DNA of 8,503 bases, from NCBI GenBank assembly GCA_035335645.1, contig DAOQMM010000131.1:1-8503 (forward strand). The letters are read 5' to 3'. This DNA comes from Zoogloea sp035335645 (GTDB lineage: Bacteria > Pseudomonadota > Gammaproteobacteria > Burkholderiales > Rhodocyclaceae). The notes beneath the pieces are model-generated. The model saw nothing but the letters and a program-made list of their open reading frames with translations, did not search any database and was not told where the DNA came from. This document shows positions 1 through 6,523 of the stretch, piece by piece. Made by a program: the position numbers and the translations under genes. The stretch's first letter is position 1; every line of letters begins with the position of its first letter.

Positions 1-1802
1 ACATGGCCGGCGCCCGCGCCCTGTGGCGCGCCACCGGCATGAAGGACGGCGATTTTGAAAAGCCGATCATCGCCGTGGTGAACAGCTTCACCCAGTTCGT
101 GCCGGGCCACGTGCACCTCAAGGATCTGGGCCAGCTGGTGGCGCGGGAGATCGAGGCGGCCGGCGGCGTCGCCAAGGAGTTCAACACCATCGCCATCGAC
201 GACGGCATCGCCATGGGCCACGGTGGCATGCTCTACAGCCTGCCCAGCCGCGACCTGATCGCCGACAGCGTCGAGTACATGGCCAATGCCCACACCGCAG
301 ACGCGCTCGTGTGCATCTCCAACTGCGACAAGATCACCCCGGGCATGTTGATGGCCGCGCTGCGCCTCAATATTCCCGCCATCTTCGTTTCCGGCGGCCC
401 GATGGAAGCCGGCAAGGTGGTGTGGGAGGCCAAGGTGATCCCGCTGGATCTGGTGGACGCGATGGTGAAGGCCGCCGACAGCCACTGTTCCGATGAGGAA
501 GTGGCCGCCGTCGAGCGTTCCGCCTGCCCGACCTGTGGCTCGTGTTCGGGCATGTTCACCGCCAACTCCATGAACTGCCTGACCGAAGCCCTGGGCCTGT
601 CCCTGCCGGGCAACGGTACCGTGGTGGCCACCCACGCCGATCGGGAGCGCCTCTTCAAGGAAGCCGGCCGGCGCATCGTCGATCTGGCCCGTCGCTACTA
701 CGAGAAGGACGACGAATCCGTCCTGCCCCGCAGCATCGCCAGCTTCAAGGCCTTCGAGAACGCGATCAGCCTCGACGTCGCCATGGGCGGCTCCACCAAC
801 ACCGTGCTGCACCTGCTGGCCGCGGCCAAGGAGGCCGGCGTCGATTTCACGATGCAGGACATCGACCGCATCTCCCGCAAAGTGCCCTGCCTGTCCAAGG
901 TGGCCCCGGCGGTGCCCGATGTGCACATCGAGGATGTCCACCGCGCCGGCGGCATCATGGCCATCCTTGGCGAACTCAACCGGGCCGGCCTGCTGCATAC
1001 CGACGTGCCCACCGTGCATAGCAAGACCCTCGGCGAGGCGCTGACCGTGTGGGACGTGATGCAGGCGCACGATGCGGGCGTGTTCCAGTTCTACAAGGCG
1101 GCACCGGGCGGCGTGCCGACCCAGGTGGCCTTCAGCCAGGACCGTCGCTGGAACGAGCTGGACATGGACCGCAGCCACGGTGTGATCCGCGATAAGGCCC
1201 ACGCCTTCAGCCAGGACGGCGGCCTCGCCGTGCTCTACGGCAACATCGCCGAGAAGGGCTGCATCGTGAAGACCGCCGGCGTGGATGAGTCCATCTGGCA
1301 ATTCACCGGCCGCGCCCGCGTGTTCGAAAGCCAGGAAGACGCCGTGGCCGGTATCCTCGGCGACCAGATCGTTGCCGGCGACGTGGTAGTGATCCGCTAC
1401 GAAGGGCCCAAGGGCGGGCCGGGCATGCAGGAAATGCTTTACCCGACCAGCTATCTGAAGTCCAAGGGCCTCGGCAAGGTGTGCGCGCTGCTCACCGACG
1501 GGCGCTTCTCCGGCGGCACCTCGGGCCTGTCCATTGGCCACGCCTCGCCGGAAGCCGCCTGTGGCGGCGCCATCGGTCTGGTGGAGGAAGGCGACACCAT
1601 CGAGATCGACATCCCTCACCGGCGCATCCACCTGGCCGTGGCCGACGACGAACTGGCCCGCCGGCGCGCCGCCCAGGATGCCCGTGGCTGGAAGCCGGCC
1701 AACCGCGTTCGCCACGTGTCGGCGGCGCTGCAGGCTTATGCGGCGCTGACCACCTCGGCAGACACCGGCGCGGTGCGTGACGTGACCCAGATCCAGCGCT
1801 GA
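1..1802 (+). CDS. ilvD: Dihydroxy-acid dehydratase IlvD (5' end cut by window edge)
   Basis: This enzyme dehydrates 2,3-dihydroxy-isovalerate and 2,3-dihydroxy-3-methylvalerate to the 2-keto acids in valine, leucine and isoleucine synthesis, in the cytoplasm. The reading frame is open from base 1. The ATG at 3 is almost certainly internal: E. coli IlvD has about 14 residues before the same MAGARALWRATGM segment, so roughly 14 codons lie outside the window. Numbering from that ATG, the family's iron-sulfur and metal ligands are all present: Asp67 (DDGIAMGHGG), Cys108-Asp109-Lys110 (CDKITPGM, with the Lys that is carbamylated), Cys181 (CPTCGSCSG), Glu477 (GMQEMLYPTS), and the catalytic Ser503 (GRFSGGTSGLS). 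About 613 residues are expected in full, against 616 in E. coli. The gene appears intact and ends in a strong terminator, so it is the last gene of its transcript. The identification is near certain. Confidence 0.97.
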   Translation, partial: MAGARALWRATGMKDGDFEKPIIAVVNSFTQFVPGHVHLKDLGQLVAREIEAAGGVAKEFNTIAIDDGIAMGHGGMLYSLPSRDLIADSVEYMANAHTADALVCISNCDKITPGMLMAALRLNIPAIFVSGGPMEAGKVVWEAKVIPLDLVDAMVKAADSHCSDEEVAAVERSACPTCGSCSGMFTANSMNCLTEALGLSLPGNGTVVATHADRERLFKEAGRRIVDLARRYYEKDDESVLPRSIASFKAFENAISLDVAMGGSTNTVLHLLAAAKEAGVDFTMQDIDRISRKVPCLSKVAPAVPDVHIEDVHRAGGIMAILGELNRAGLLHTDVPTVHSKTLGEALTVWDVMQAHDAGVFQFYKAAPGGVPTQVAFSQDRRWNELDMDRSHGVIRDKAHAFSQDGGLAVLYGNIAEKGCIVKTAGVDESIWQFTGRARVFESQEDAVAGILGDQIVAGDVVVIRYEGPKGGPGMQEMLYPTSYLKSKGLGKVCALLTDGRFSGGTSGLSIGHASPEAACGGAIGLVEEGDTIEIDIPHRRIHLAVADDELARRRAAQDARGWKPANRVRHVSAALQAYAALTTSADTGAVRDVTQIQR

Positions 1803-1838
1803 GCCGCATCGCTCCCTGTTGCGGGGGGGTCTTCCGGA

Positions 1839-1881
1839 CCGCTGCAGACCGCGAATTAGTACGCGGTCTGCAGCGGTTTTT
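1839..1881 (+). terminator. Intrinsic terminator of ilvD
   Basis: A perfect 15-bp inverted repeat (1839-1853 pairs with 1862-1876, arm CCGCTGCAGACCGCG) encloses an 8-nt loop, AATTAGTA. It is followed directly by five T residues (1877-1881). It starts 36 bases after the ilvD stop codon. The opposite strand has no T-run beyond the stem, so it should act only on rightward transcription. Confidence 0.93.
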
Positions 1882-1972
1882 CATTGTGCAGACAAGGGCT
1901 TGTGACCGATGTCTGGGGAGTCGACGGAGGCGGCGGGGAGAATCGGAGCGTTCCGGACTTTCCCCGACCGCC

Positions 1973-2965
1973 ATGCCCAGCAGCTTCTTGCCGGCTTCAT
2001 CCGGCCCGCTCGACACCTCATCACACACCACCCCATGCCAGATCGAGGTGGAGCCCAATCGCCGCCGCTGGGGTGCCCTGTTCGCCCGCGTGCCCGCACC
2101 GGCGCTCACCCAGTCCATTGCTTATGGGGATGCCAAGGCGGCCGTGAGCGGATGGGAGGTGGAGCGCCTGGTCTTCCACGTGGGAGGCTGGCCGGTGGCG
2201 ATCTGCCAGGTGCTGGTGCGCCGTGTGTGGGGCCTGCCGGTGGCGGCGCGGATCAACCGCGGACCCTTGTTCCTGGCGGCGGAGCCCGCGGTGACGGAGA
2301 TCCGCGCCGTGTACGGGGCCTTGCGCCGGCGCTGGCGCTTCGGCCGGCGCGGCGTGGTGTTTCTGGCGCCAGGGCTGGCCGATGGGGCGCTGCATCGGCA
2401 ATGTCTGCAGGAGGCGGGCTTCCGGCCGCGGAGTGTGGCGGGATGGCGCTCTGCACTCCTCGATCTGCGCCAGCCTGCGGCCGAACTGCGTCGCCGCCTG
2501 GCGTCGAACTGGCGCAATCATCTGAACGGGGCGGAGCGGAACGGGCTGAGTTTCGAACTGGAGCGGACACCCGAGGCGCTGGCGTGGATGCTCGAACATC
2601 ACGCGGACCACATGCGGGAGAAGGGCTTTGCGGGCACCTCGGTGGATTTCCTGCAGGCGCTTGCCCGTCGTGCGCCGGACGATGTCTTCGTGGCGCGGGT
2701 CCGGCAGGCGGGCACGCCGTTGGCCGGGATGATCCTGTGCCGATTCGGGAACAGCGCTGAGTACTTCGTAGGTTGGTACGGCACAGAGGCACGGCGCGCG
2801 AAGGCGGGGCACTTCCTCGTCTGGCACGCGGCGCTGGCCATGGCTGCCGTGGGATGCGCTCGCTTCGATCTGGGCGGCTATTCGTCGTCTGACGGCTATG
2901 GCCGTTTCAAGCAGGACATGCGCGGGACGGAATACACGCTGGCGGACGAATGGATCGCCTTTTGA
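1973..2965 (+). CDS. FemAB-like / GNAT-fold acyltransferase (Acetyltransf_6 type)
   Basis: The 330-residue protein resembles the GNAT-fold proteins related to FemA/FemB/FemX, which transfer aminoacyl or acyl groups, in some families to peptidoglycan precursors. The visible support is the middle segment around LASNWRNHLNGAERNGL, the core around HFLVWHAALAMA, and the C-terminal FDLGGYSSSDGYGRFKQ (about residues 298-314), which matches the 'FDxGG...FK' signature of this fold. There is no signal peptide or membrane helix, so it is probably cytosolic. The start is uncertain. The frame is open back to a GTG at 1886, but that lies only 4 bases after the ilvD terminator, and the Arg-rich stretch it would add looks non-coding. 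I prefer the ATG at 1973, although no good Shine-Dalgarno sequence precedes it. The gene stands alone and converges on the GNAT gene at 3017. The substrate cannot be inferred: peptidoglycan, a lipid carrier and an exopolysaccharide precursor are all possible. Confidence 0.78.
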   Translation: MPSSFLPASSGPLDTSSHTTPCQIEVEPNRRRWGALFARVPAPALTQSIAYGDAKAAVSGWEVERLVFHVGGWPVAICQVLVRRVWGLPVAARINRGPLFLAAEPAVTEIRAVYGALRRRWRFGRRGVVFLAPGLADGALHRQCLQEAGFRPRSVAGWRSALLDLRQPAAELRRRLASNWRNHLNGAERNGLSFELERTPEALAWMLEHHADHMREKGFAGTSVDFLQALARRAPDDVFVARVRQAGTPLAGMILCRFGNSAEYFVGWYGTEARRAKAGHFLVWHAALAMAAVGCARFDLGGYSSSDGYGRFKQDMRGTEYTLADEWIAF

Positions 2966-3016
2966 TTCCGGGTCGTCCGCCCGGGTCGGCGGCGCGCGGG
3001 GGGCACGACCGGTGCT

Positions 3017-3508
3017 TCAGCCCTCCAGCCGCTTTTCCATGAACAGGGCGCGGCCCATCGCCGGATCGAGCTCGTAGCCGCGGAAGCCGAATTCCAGATA
3101 CGCCTGTCGCGCGCCGGCATTGCCTTCCAGCACTTCGAGGGTGAGCTTGCAGCAACCGCGTGTGCGGGCGACGTCTTCGGCCTTTTCCAACAGGGCACGG
3201 GCGAGGCCGCGACGTCGGAAACGTTCGTGGACGACGATGTCGTGAATGTTGAGCAGGGGACGTCCGGCGAAGGTGGAAAATCCTTCCACGCAGGTCAGCA
3301 GGCCCGCCGGGGTGTCGTCCAGATAGGCCACGAAGCACAGCACCGTCGGGCGCTGGCGCAGTTCGGCCGTCAGGCGCGTCCGCAGGGCCGGGCTCAGGGG
3401 CGTGCCACTGCCGGTCGGCCCGCGCATGTAGTGGTCGAGAAGGTCCAGGTAGGCTTCGGCGCGGACGGCGTCGCCGAAGTCCACCGGCTGAATGCTGACG
3501 GTGTTCAT
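3017..3508 (-). CDS. GNAT family N-acetyltransferase
   Basis: A 163-residue single-domain GCN5-related acetyltransferase, which would move an acetyl group from acetyl-CoA to an unknown amine. The acetyl-CoA-binding motif A is clear: strand NIHDIVVHERF followed by the pyrophosphate loop RRRGLA (residues 98-103) and the helix ALLEKAEDVAR. Motif B follows as KLTLEVLEGNAGARQAYLEFGF (residues 121-142), with the conserved Asn130 and Tyr137. The length is normal for the family. The ATG at 3508 begins MNTVSIQP and fits the usual N-terminal strand. The gene lies 65 bases downstream of the Trp-repeat/zinc-ribbon gene on the same strand with no clear terminator between, so the two may be co-transcribed. 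The substrate is unknown; protein N-termini, small amines or an antibiotic are all possible for this fold. Confidence 0.88.
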   Translation of the reverse strand: MNTVSIQPVDFGDAVRAEAYLDLLDHYMRGPTGSGTPLSPALRTRLTAELRQRPTVLCFVAYLDDTPAGLLTCVEGFSTFAGRPLLNIHDIVVHERFRRRGLARALLEKAEDVARTRGCCKLTLEVLEGNAGARQAYLEFGFRGYELDPAMGRALFMEKRLEG

Positions 3509-3573
3509 GGGTCACCCGAGACAGGGGAAGGGCGCATCTTGCCACGCCCCGCCCTCGGCCGGGATGGGCTCCG

Positions 3574-4710
3574 TCAGGGCGAGCCTGGAATCAGTGACAG
3601 CCCGTAGATGACGGAGGCGGTGACCATGGTGACCGCCAGCAGGATGCTGCCCGCGATCAGCAGGATGGGCGTGTAGGTGACGAGCGCGAAGTGCCGTCCG
3701 CAATTCCGGCACCGGTAGTACTCGGTGAAATTGACGCCGAGGAAGCGGTGGGGATTCATCCGCGACGGCCGCACATGGGTGCTCTGACAGTGGACGCAGG
3801 TGGGCTGCCCGCGCGTGAGCGTGAACTTGCGGGCCGGACGACGGTGTTTGCTCTTCGTCGTATTGACGCCTTCGGATTCGGCCGCCGCGGCGGCGGCAGG
3901 GGGCTGCGGCGAGGGCGGCAGCTCGCTGTCCGGAGCCGCCTCGAGTGCGCTACGATGGACCCTGTTGAGGCGCCGGTTGCGGACGTACACGAAGACGATC
4001 AGCGCCACCATCATGCCAACCATGGAGGCCATGGCGATCTTGAGGTAAGGCCAGGTCAGGGCCCACAGTCGGGCCGGATCGGGAAGACTCAGGGTCAGAC
4101 CGGCTGCAGGGGCGCTGTCGGGCGAGCCGGTCACAGGGGGCGCAGCGGCGCCGGCGACGTTGGTCGGGCTCTTTTCCTTCAGTTCCTTGAGTTTCTCCTG
4201 ACCGTGCCACGCGGCTTCGGCGGGCGACATGCCCGCCCGTGACAGCAGGACGGCATCCTCGAAAACGAAGCCGGCCTCCCACCAGGCGAGGCGGTCGGCT
4301 GGCGAAAACCCCTCGCGCTTCCACGCGGCGGGGTCGGTCTGATCGAGTTCCGCCATCAGGGTGCGGTTCTGGCGGGTGGACTCGACCCAGGCGCGCGCCT
4401 CGTCGGGGTCGAAGCCCTTGTCGGACCAGGTGCGGGCCACCAATGGTGCGAATCCGGCGGCCTTCCAGTCCATTGCTTCCTGGGGCTGGAACGAATAGGT
4501 CTTCCACTCCCGGGCCTCGACAGGCGTCATGCCTGCTTCTTCCCAGCGTGTGACATGGGGGGCGCTGGGCGTCGCGGCCTCCGCGGAGGCTGCGGCCTTT
4601 TGCGCAGGGGCCGTGGGGGCGGGTCGTGGACCAGGGTCGGCAACCGCGATTCCACAGACGAGAAGCGCGGCGGACAGGAATGGGAGGGTCTGTTTCATGG
4701 TGCGAAACAT
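3574..4710 (-). CDS. Membrane protein with 13-residue Trp repeats and a zinc ribbon, function unknown
   Basis: I do not recognise this as a named family. The 378-residue protein has, in order: a signal peptide (residues 1 to about 24, cut after AVA); a Pro/Ala linker; seven copies of a 13-residue unit of consensus xxxGFxPxEAxxW (about 56-170), with Trp at 56, 69, 82, 95 and 108, then after a 22-residue step at 130 and 143; a transmembrane helix (about 220-243) followed by RNRRLNR; an Ala/Pro-rich linker; a likely zinc ribbon (Cys305, 308, 334, 337, as CVHC and CRNC); and a second transmembrane helix (about 347-371). The positive-inside rule puts the repeats in the periplasm and the zinc ribbon in the cytoplasm. 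I chose the ATG at 4710 because GGAG lies 7 bases upstream; ATGs at 4737 and 4698 are alternatives. It may share a transcript with the GNAT gene. A role in linking an envelope cue to a cytoplasmic partner is only a guess. Confidence 0.72.
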   Translation of the reverse strand: MFRTMKQTLPFLSAALLVCGIAVADPGPRPAPTAPAQKAAASAEAATPSAPHVTRWEEAGMTPVEAREWKTYSFQPQEAMDWKAAGFAPLVARTWSDKGFDPDEARAWVESTRQNRTLMAELDQTDPAAWKREGFSPADRLAWWEAGFVFEDAVLLSRAGMSPAEAAWHGQEKLKELKEKSPTNVAGAAAPPVTGSPDSAPAAGLTLSLPDPARLWALTWPYLKIAMASMVGMMVALIVFVYVRNRRLNRVHRSALEAAPDSELPPSPQPPAAAAAAESEGVNTTKSKHRRPARKFTLTRGQPTCVHCQSTHVRPSRMNPHRFLGVNFTEYYRCRNCGRHFALVTYTPILLIAGSILLAVTMVTASVIYGLSLIPGSP

Positions 4711-4864
4711 TAATGCACTCCGGGGGGCGCGCACCATGAAGACTTCGCGTGCCCCGTGAAATAAATCGTAAGGCTATGCGAATATGGCCCTGGCAAGTGC
4801 GGGGCGCCTCACTTCGCCACATTCCCGAAATAATTCAAGCCTGTTGCGCTGCGAAGGGGCAAAT

Positions 4865-5161
4865 ATGAGCAAATGGTCCCGGCGGGCCGAGGAGGTCCGC
4901 CGTCTGGAAGATCTTCCCAATGTCGGTCCGGCGATCGCGCGGGACCTGCGCAGCATCGGGATCCCGGATCCAGCGGCCTTGCGCGACGCCGACCCGTGGG
5001 CACTCTTTGCGTGCCTCAACGCCCGCGATGGTGTCCGCCACGACCCCTGCGTACTGGACACCTTCATCGCGGTCACGCGCTTCATGAACGGCGACCCGGC
5101 CCGGCCGTGGTGGGCCTACACGGCCGAACGCAAGCGCCGTGAGGCCATGGATGCAGGCTGA
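4865..5161 (+). CDS. Helix-hairpin-helix protein, Cdd1 / 'mitomycin resistance' type
   Basis: This 98-residue protein matches the small family annotated as Cdd1, 'pathogenicity locus' or mitomycin-resistance-like. An N-terminal helix-hairpin-helix (residues 14-33) carries the hairpin LPNVG (17-21) followed by PAIARDLRSIGI, a typical non-sequence-specific DNA-binding fold. The C-terminal part has the family's Trp/Arg-rich tail (ARPWWAYTAERKRR). The ATG at 4865 is chosen because AAGGGG lies 5 bases upstream and the protein then begins at the conserved part; the frame stays open to 4784 without good coding character. The gene is divergent from the membrane-protein gene and its stop is 8 bases from the end of the oppositely oriented thioesterase gene. 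A DNA-binding role follows from the fold; the 'mitomycin resistance' name is inherited annotation and should not be taken as a function. Confidence 0.85.
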   Translation: MSKWSRRAEEVRRLEDLPNVGPAIARDLRSIGIPDPAALRDADPWALFACLNARDGVRHDPCVLDTFIAVTRFMNGDPARPWWAYTAERKRREAMDAG

Positions 5162-5169
5162 GCACGGCT

Positions 5170-5595
5170 TCAGGGGGCCGTCTTGATCCGGAAGCCGTCC
5201 GGCACGGCGACCGGGCGGCGGGCCTGGTAGTCGAAGAAGAGGATGCCCGACTTGCCGCGGGCCACTTCCCGGCCGCTGGCCTTGTCCGTAACGCGCCACA
5301 CCAGGTCGCAGCCGTATTTGTTGAACTCCGCCGGCGTCATCGCGAACACCAGGGTTTCCCCGTGGAAGGCCTCGGATTTGTACTGGACGGCGGCGTCCGC
5401 CACCACGATGCCGACACCTTCCACATCGAGTTCCGTGTAGCCGAGCGATCCGAAGAAGCGCACCCGGGCCTCGGAGACGAGGGACAGGAGCGCCGCGTTG
5501 TCCAGGTGATGGCCGTAGTTGATGTGGCCGATATAGATGGGCAGTTCGGTGGTGAAGACGAAGTGTTCCGGGAGGTCGATGAGAACGCGGGCCAT
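5170..5595 (-). CDS. Acyl-CoA thioesterase, hotdog fold (4HBT-like)
   Basis: A 141-residue hotdog-fold protein of the 4-hydroxybenzoyl-CoA thioesterase type, expected to hydrolyse an acyl-CoA or acyl-ACP thioester in the cytoplasm. The active-site region is INYGHHLDNAALLSLVSEAR (residues 25-44): the loop, then the long hotdog helix with Glu42. Later strands (GIVVADAAVQYKSEAFHGE and CDLVWRVTDKASGREVARGK) fit the fold. In many 4HBT proteins the loop reads DxxGHVNN; here the Asp position is Ile and the next residue is Asn26. The ATG at 5595 is chosen because AAGGA lies 6 bases upstream and the conserved domain starts just after it; the upstream extension to 5754 would run through the terminator hairpin at 5705. 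The gene converges on the helix-hairpin-helix gene. The substrate is unknown. Confidence 0.86.
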   Translation of the reverse strand: MARVLIDLPEHFVFTTELPIYIGHINYGHHLDNAALLSLVSEARVRFFGSLGYTELDVEGVGIVVADAAVQYKSEAFHGETLVFAMTPAEFNKYGCDLVWRVTDKASGREVARGKSGILFFDYQARRPVAVPDGFRIKTAP

Positions 5596-5704
5596 GAGTG
5601 ATCCTTGCTGTGGGCGGGTGCGACAAAAGCGCGCAGGGTCTGCGGCCTTGATCCAGATCGTCCACCGTGTCGGAGCGATCCGGTAGGATGCGCAGTGTAA
5701 GGGG

Positions 5705-5740
5705 GCCGGCCCAGAGGAGTCATGGGCCGGCAGTTTTTTT
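5705..5740 (+). terminator. Intrinsic terminator in front of the tonB-like gene
   Basis: A perfect 9-bp stem (GCCGGCCCA at 5705-5713 with TGGGCCGGC at 5723-5731) encloses a 9-nt loop. Two bases later comes a run of seven T (5734-5740). It points rightward and ends 20 bases before the tonB-like start codon. The nearest rightward gene upstream is the helix-hairpin-helix gene ending at 5161, so it either ends a long antisense-running 3' tail of that gene, ends an unannotated short transcript, or attenuates the tonB-like gene. The loop contains GAGGAG and overlaps an ATG at 5722, but the spacing of 2 bases is too short for a normal ribosome site. Confidence 0.8.
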
Positions 5741-5760
5741 GTAGCGAGGGGCATGCCCGA

Positions 5761-6495
5761 ATGAATGCCGGAGCCGCTTGTCTGTCCGGGCTTGGGAAAA
5801 GAGAAGTGGGCGAGACGCCGCAGCGCGGACTGTGGTTCGCACTAGGGATGTCCGTCGCGGCGCATCTCCTGGTCCTGGCATTCGGCCGCGGGCCGCAGCC
5901 CGAGCTGGCGCCGCCACGCCTGCTGGACGCGCGGCTGGTGAGCGAGTCCACACCCGAGCGTCCCCATGAGCCGCCACCGCGGCATCCGCCCGCCGAGACG
6001 CGCCCGGTCCATGCTGCGCCTGCGCCGCATCCGCAACGTCAGGAGGCGCTGCCGGTGCCCAGCCGGATGGTCTCCGACGCCGTGTCGTCGCGGCCGACGC
6101 CGGCCATCGCGACGTCCGACTCGCCGCTACCGTCACGCAGCGAAGCACCGGCCGTGGCTGCGCCGCCGGCCGCTGCGGCCGTGTCGTCCCACGCCGCCTA
6201 CACGCCGCCGAGTTCGTCGGCTTCCTATCTGGACAATCCCAAGCCCGGCTATCCGATGATCGCCCGTCGCCGTGGTCTGCAGGGGCGCGTGCTGCTGGAC
6301 GTGCGGGTCTCTGCCGAGGGCCTGGCCCTGTTCGTGAAGGTGAAGGAGAGTTCCGGCCACGACGTGCTCGACGAGGCCGCGGTCAACGCCGTGGCGCACT
6401 GGCGGTTTGCGCCGGCACGGCGGGGTGGCGAGGCCGTGGAGGGCACGGCAAGCGTGCCGGTGCAGTTCCGCCTCAACGGGACGGAGCCGGAGTGA
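5761..6495 (+). CDS. TonB family energy-transducing protein
   Basis: TonB spans the periplasm and passes proton-motive-force energy from ExbB/ExbD to outer-membrane receptors. This 244-residue protein has the full layout: a single N-terminal membrane anchor (about residues 23-42) containing Ser31 and His35 in SVAAH, the same S-x3-H spacing as the functional motif of E. coli TonB; a long Pro/Ala-rich spacer (about 45-165); and a C-terminal TonB domain with YPMIARRRGLQGRVLLDVRV, SSGHDVLDEAAVNAVAHWRF and a final VPVQFRLNG strand. The spacer is Pro-rich but poor in the Lys-Pro repeats of enteric TonB. The ATG at 5761 has GAGGGG 9 bases upstream. The LysE-type gene follows 28 bases later. No exbB or exbD is in the window. 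Which receptor it serves cannot be told; no clear Fur site was seen upstream. Confidence 0.9.
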   Translation: MNAGAACLSGLGKREVGETPQRGLWFALGMSVAAHLLVLAFGRGPQPELAPPRLLDARLVSESTPERPHEPPPRHPPAETRPVHAAPAPHPQRQEALPVPSRMVSDAVSSRPTPAIATSDSPLPSRSEAPAVAAPPAAAAVSSHAAYTPPSSSASYLDNPKPGYPMIARRRGLQGRVLLDVRVSAEGLALFVKVKESSGHDVLDEAAVNAVAHWRFAPARRGGEAVEGTASVPVQFRLNGTEPE

Positions 6496-6523
6496 GGCGC
6501 CCACTACGCGCCGGGCGCCTGTG

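Noticed and set aside
233..1024. Long open frames on the minus strand and in other plus frames inside ilvD
   Set aside because: They overlap a fully conserved enzyme gene and have the Arg/Ala-rich makeup typical of shadow frames in GC-rich DNA.
2021..2827. 268-codon minus-strand open frame across the FemAB-like gene
   Set aside because: Its translation shows no domain or motif, while the plus-strand protein ends in the FDLGG...FK signature.
2970..2986. CCGGG...CCCGG hairpin between the FemAB-like and GNAT genes
   Set aside because: A 5-bp stem with no T-run; expected by chance at this GC content.
4711..4864. Promoters for the divergent membrane-protein and helix-hairpin-helix genes
   Set aside because: The stretch is AT-richer around 4760-4785, but no -35/-10 pair with acceptable spacing could be chosen on either strand.
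5164..5182. Short hairpin ACGGC...GCCGT between the helix-hairpin-helix and thioesterase genes
   Set aside because: Only 5 bp with no T-run on either strand, so it is not supported as a terminator.
5722..5760. Earlier ATG at 5722 as the start of the tonB-like gene
   Set aside because: It lies in the terminator hairpin, the GAGGAG before it is only 2 bases away, and the added residues are not TonB-like; the ATG at 5761 has a better-placed GAGGGG.
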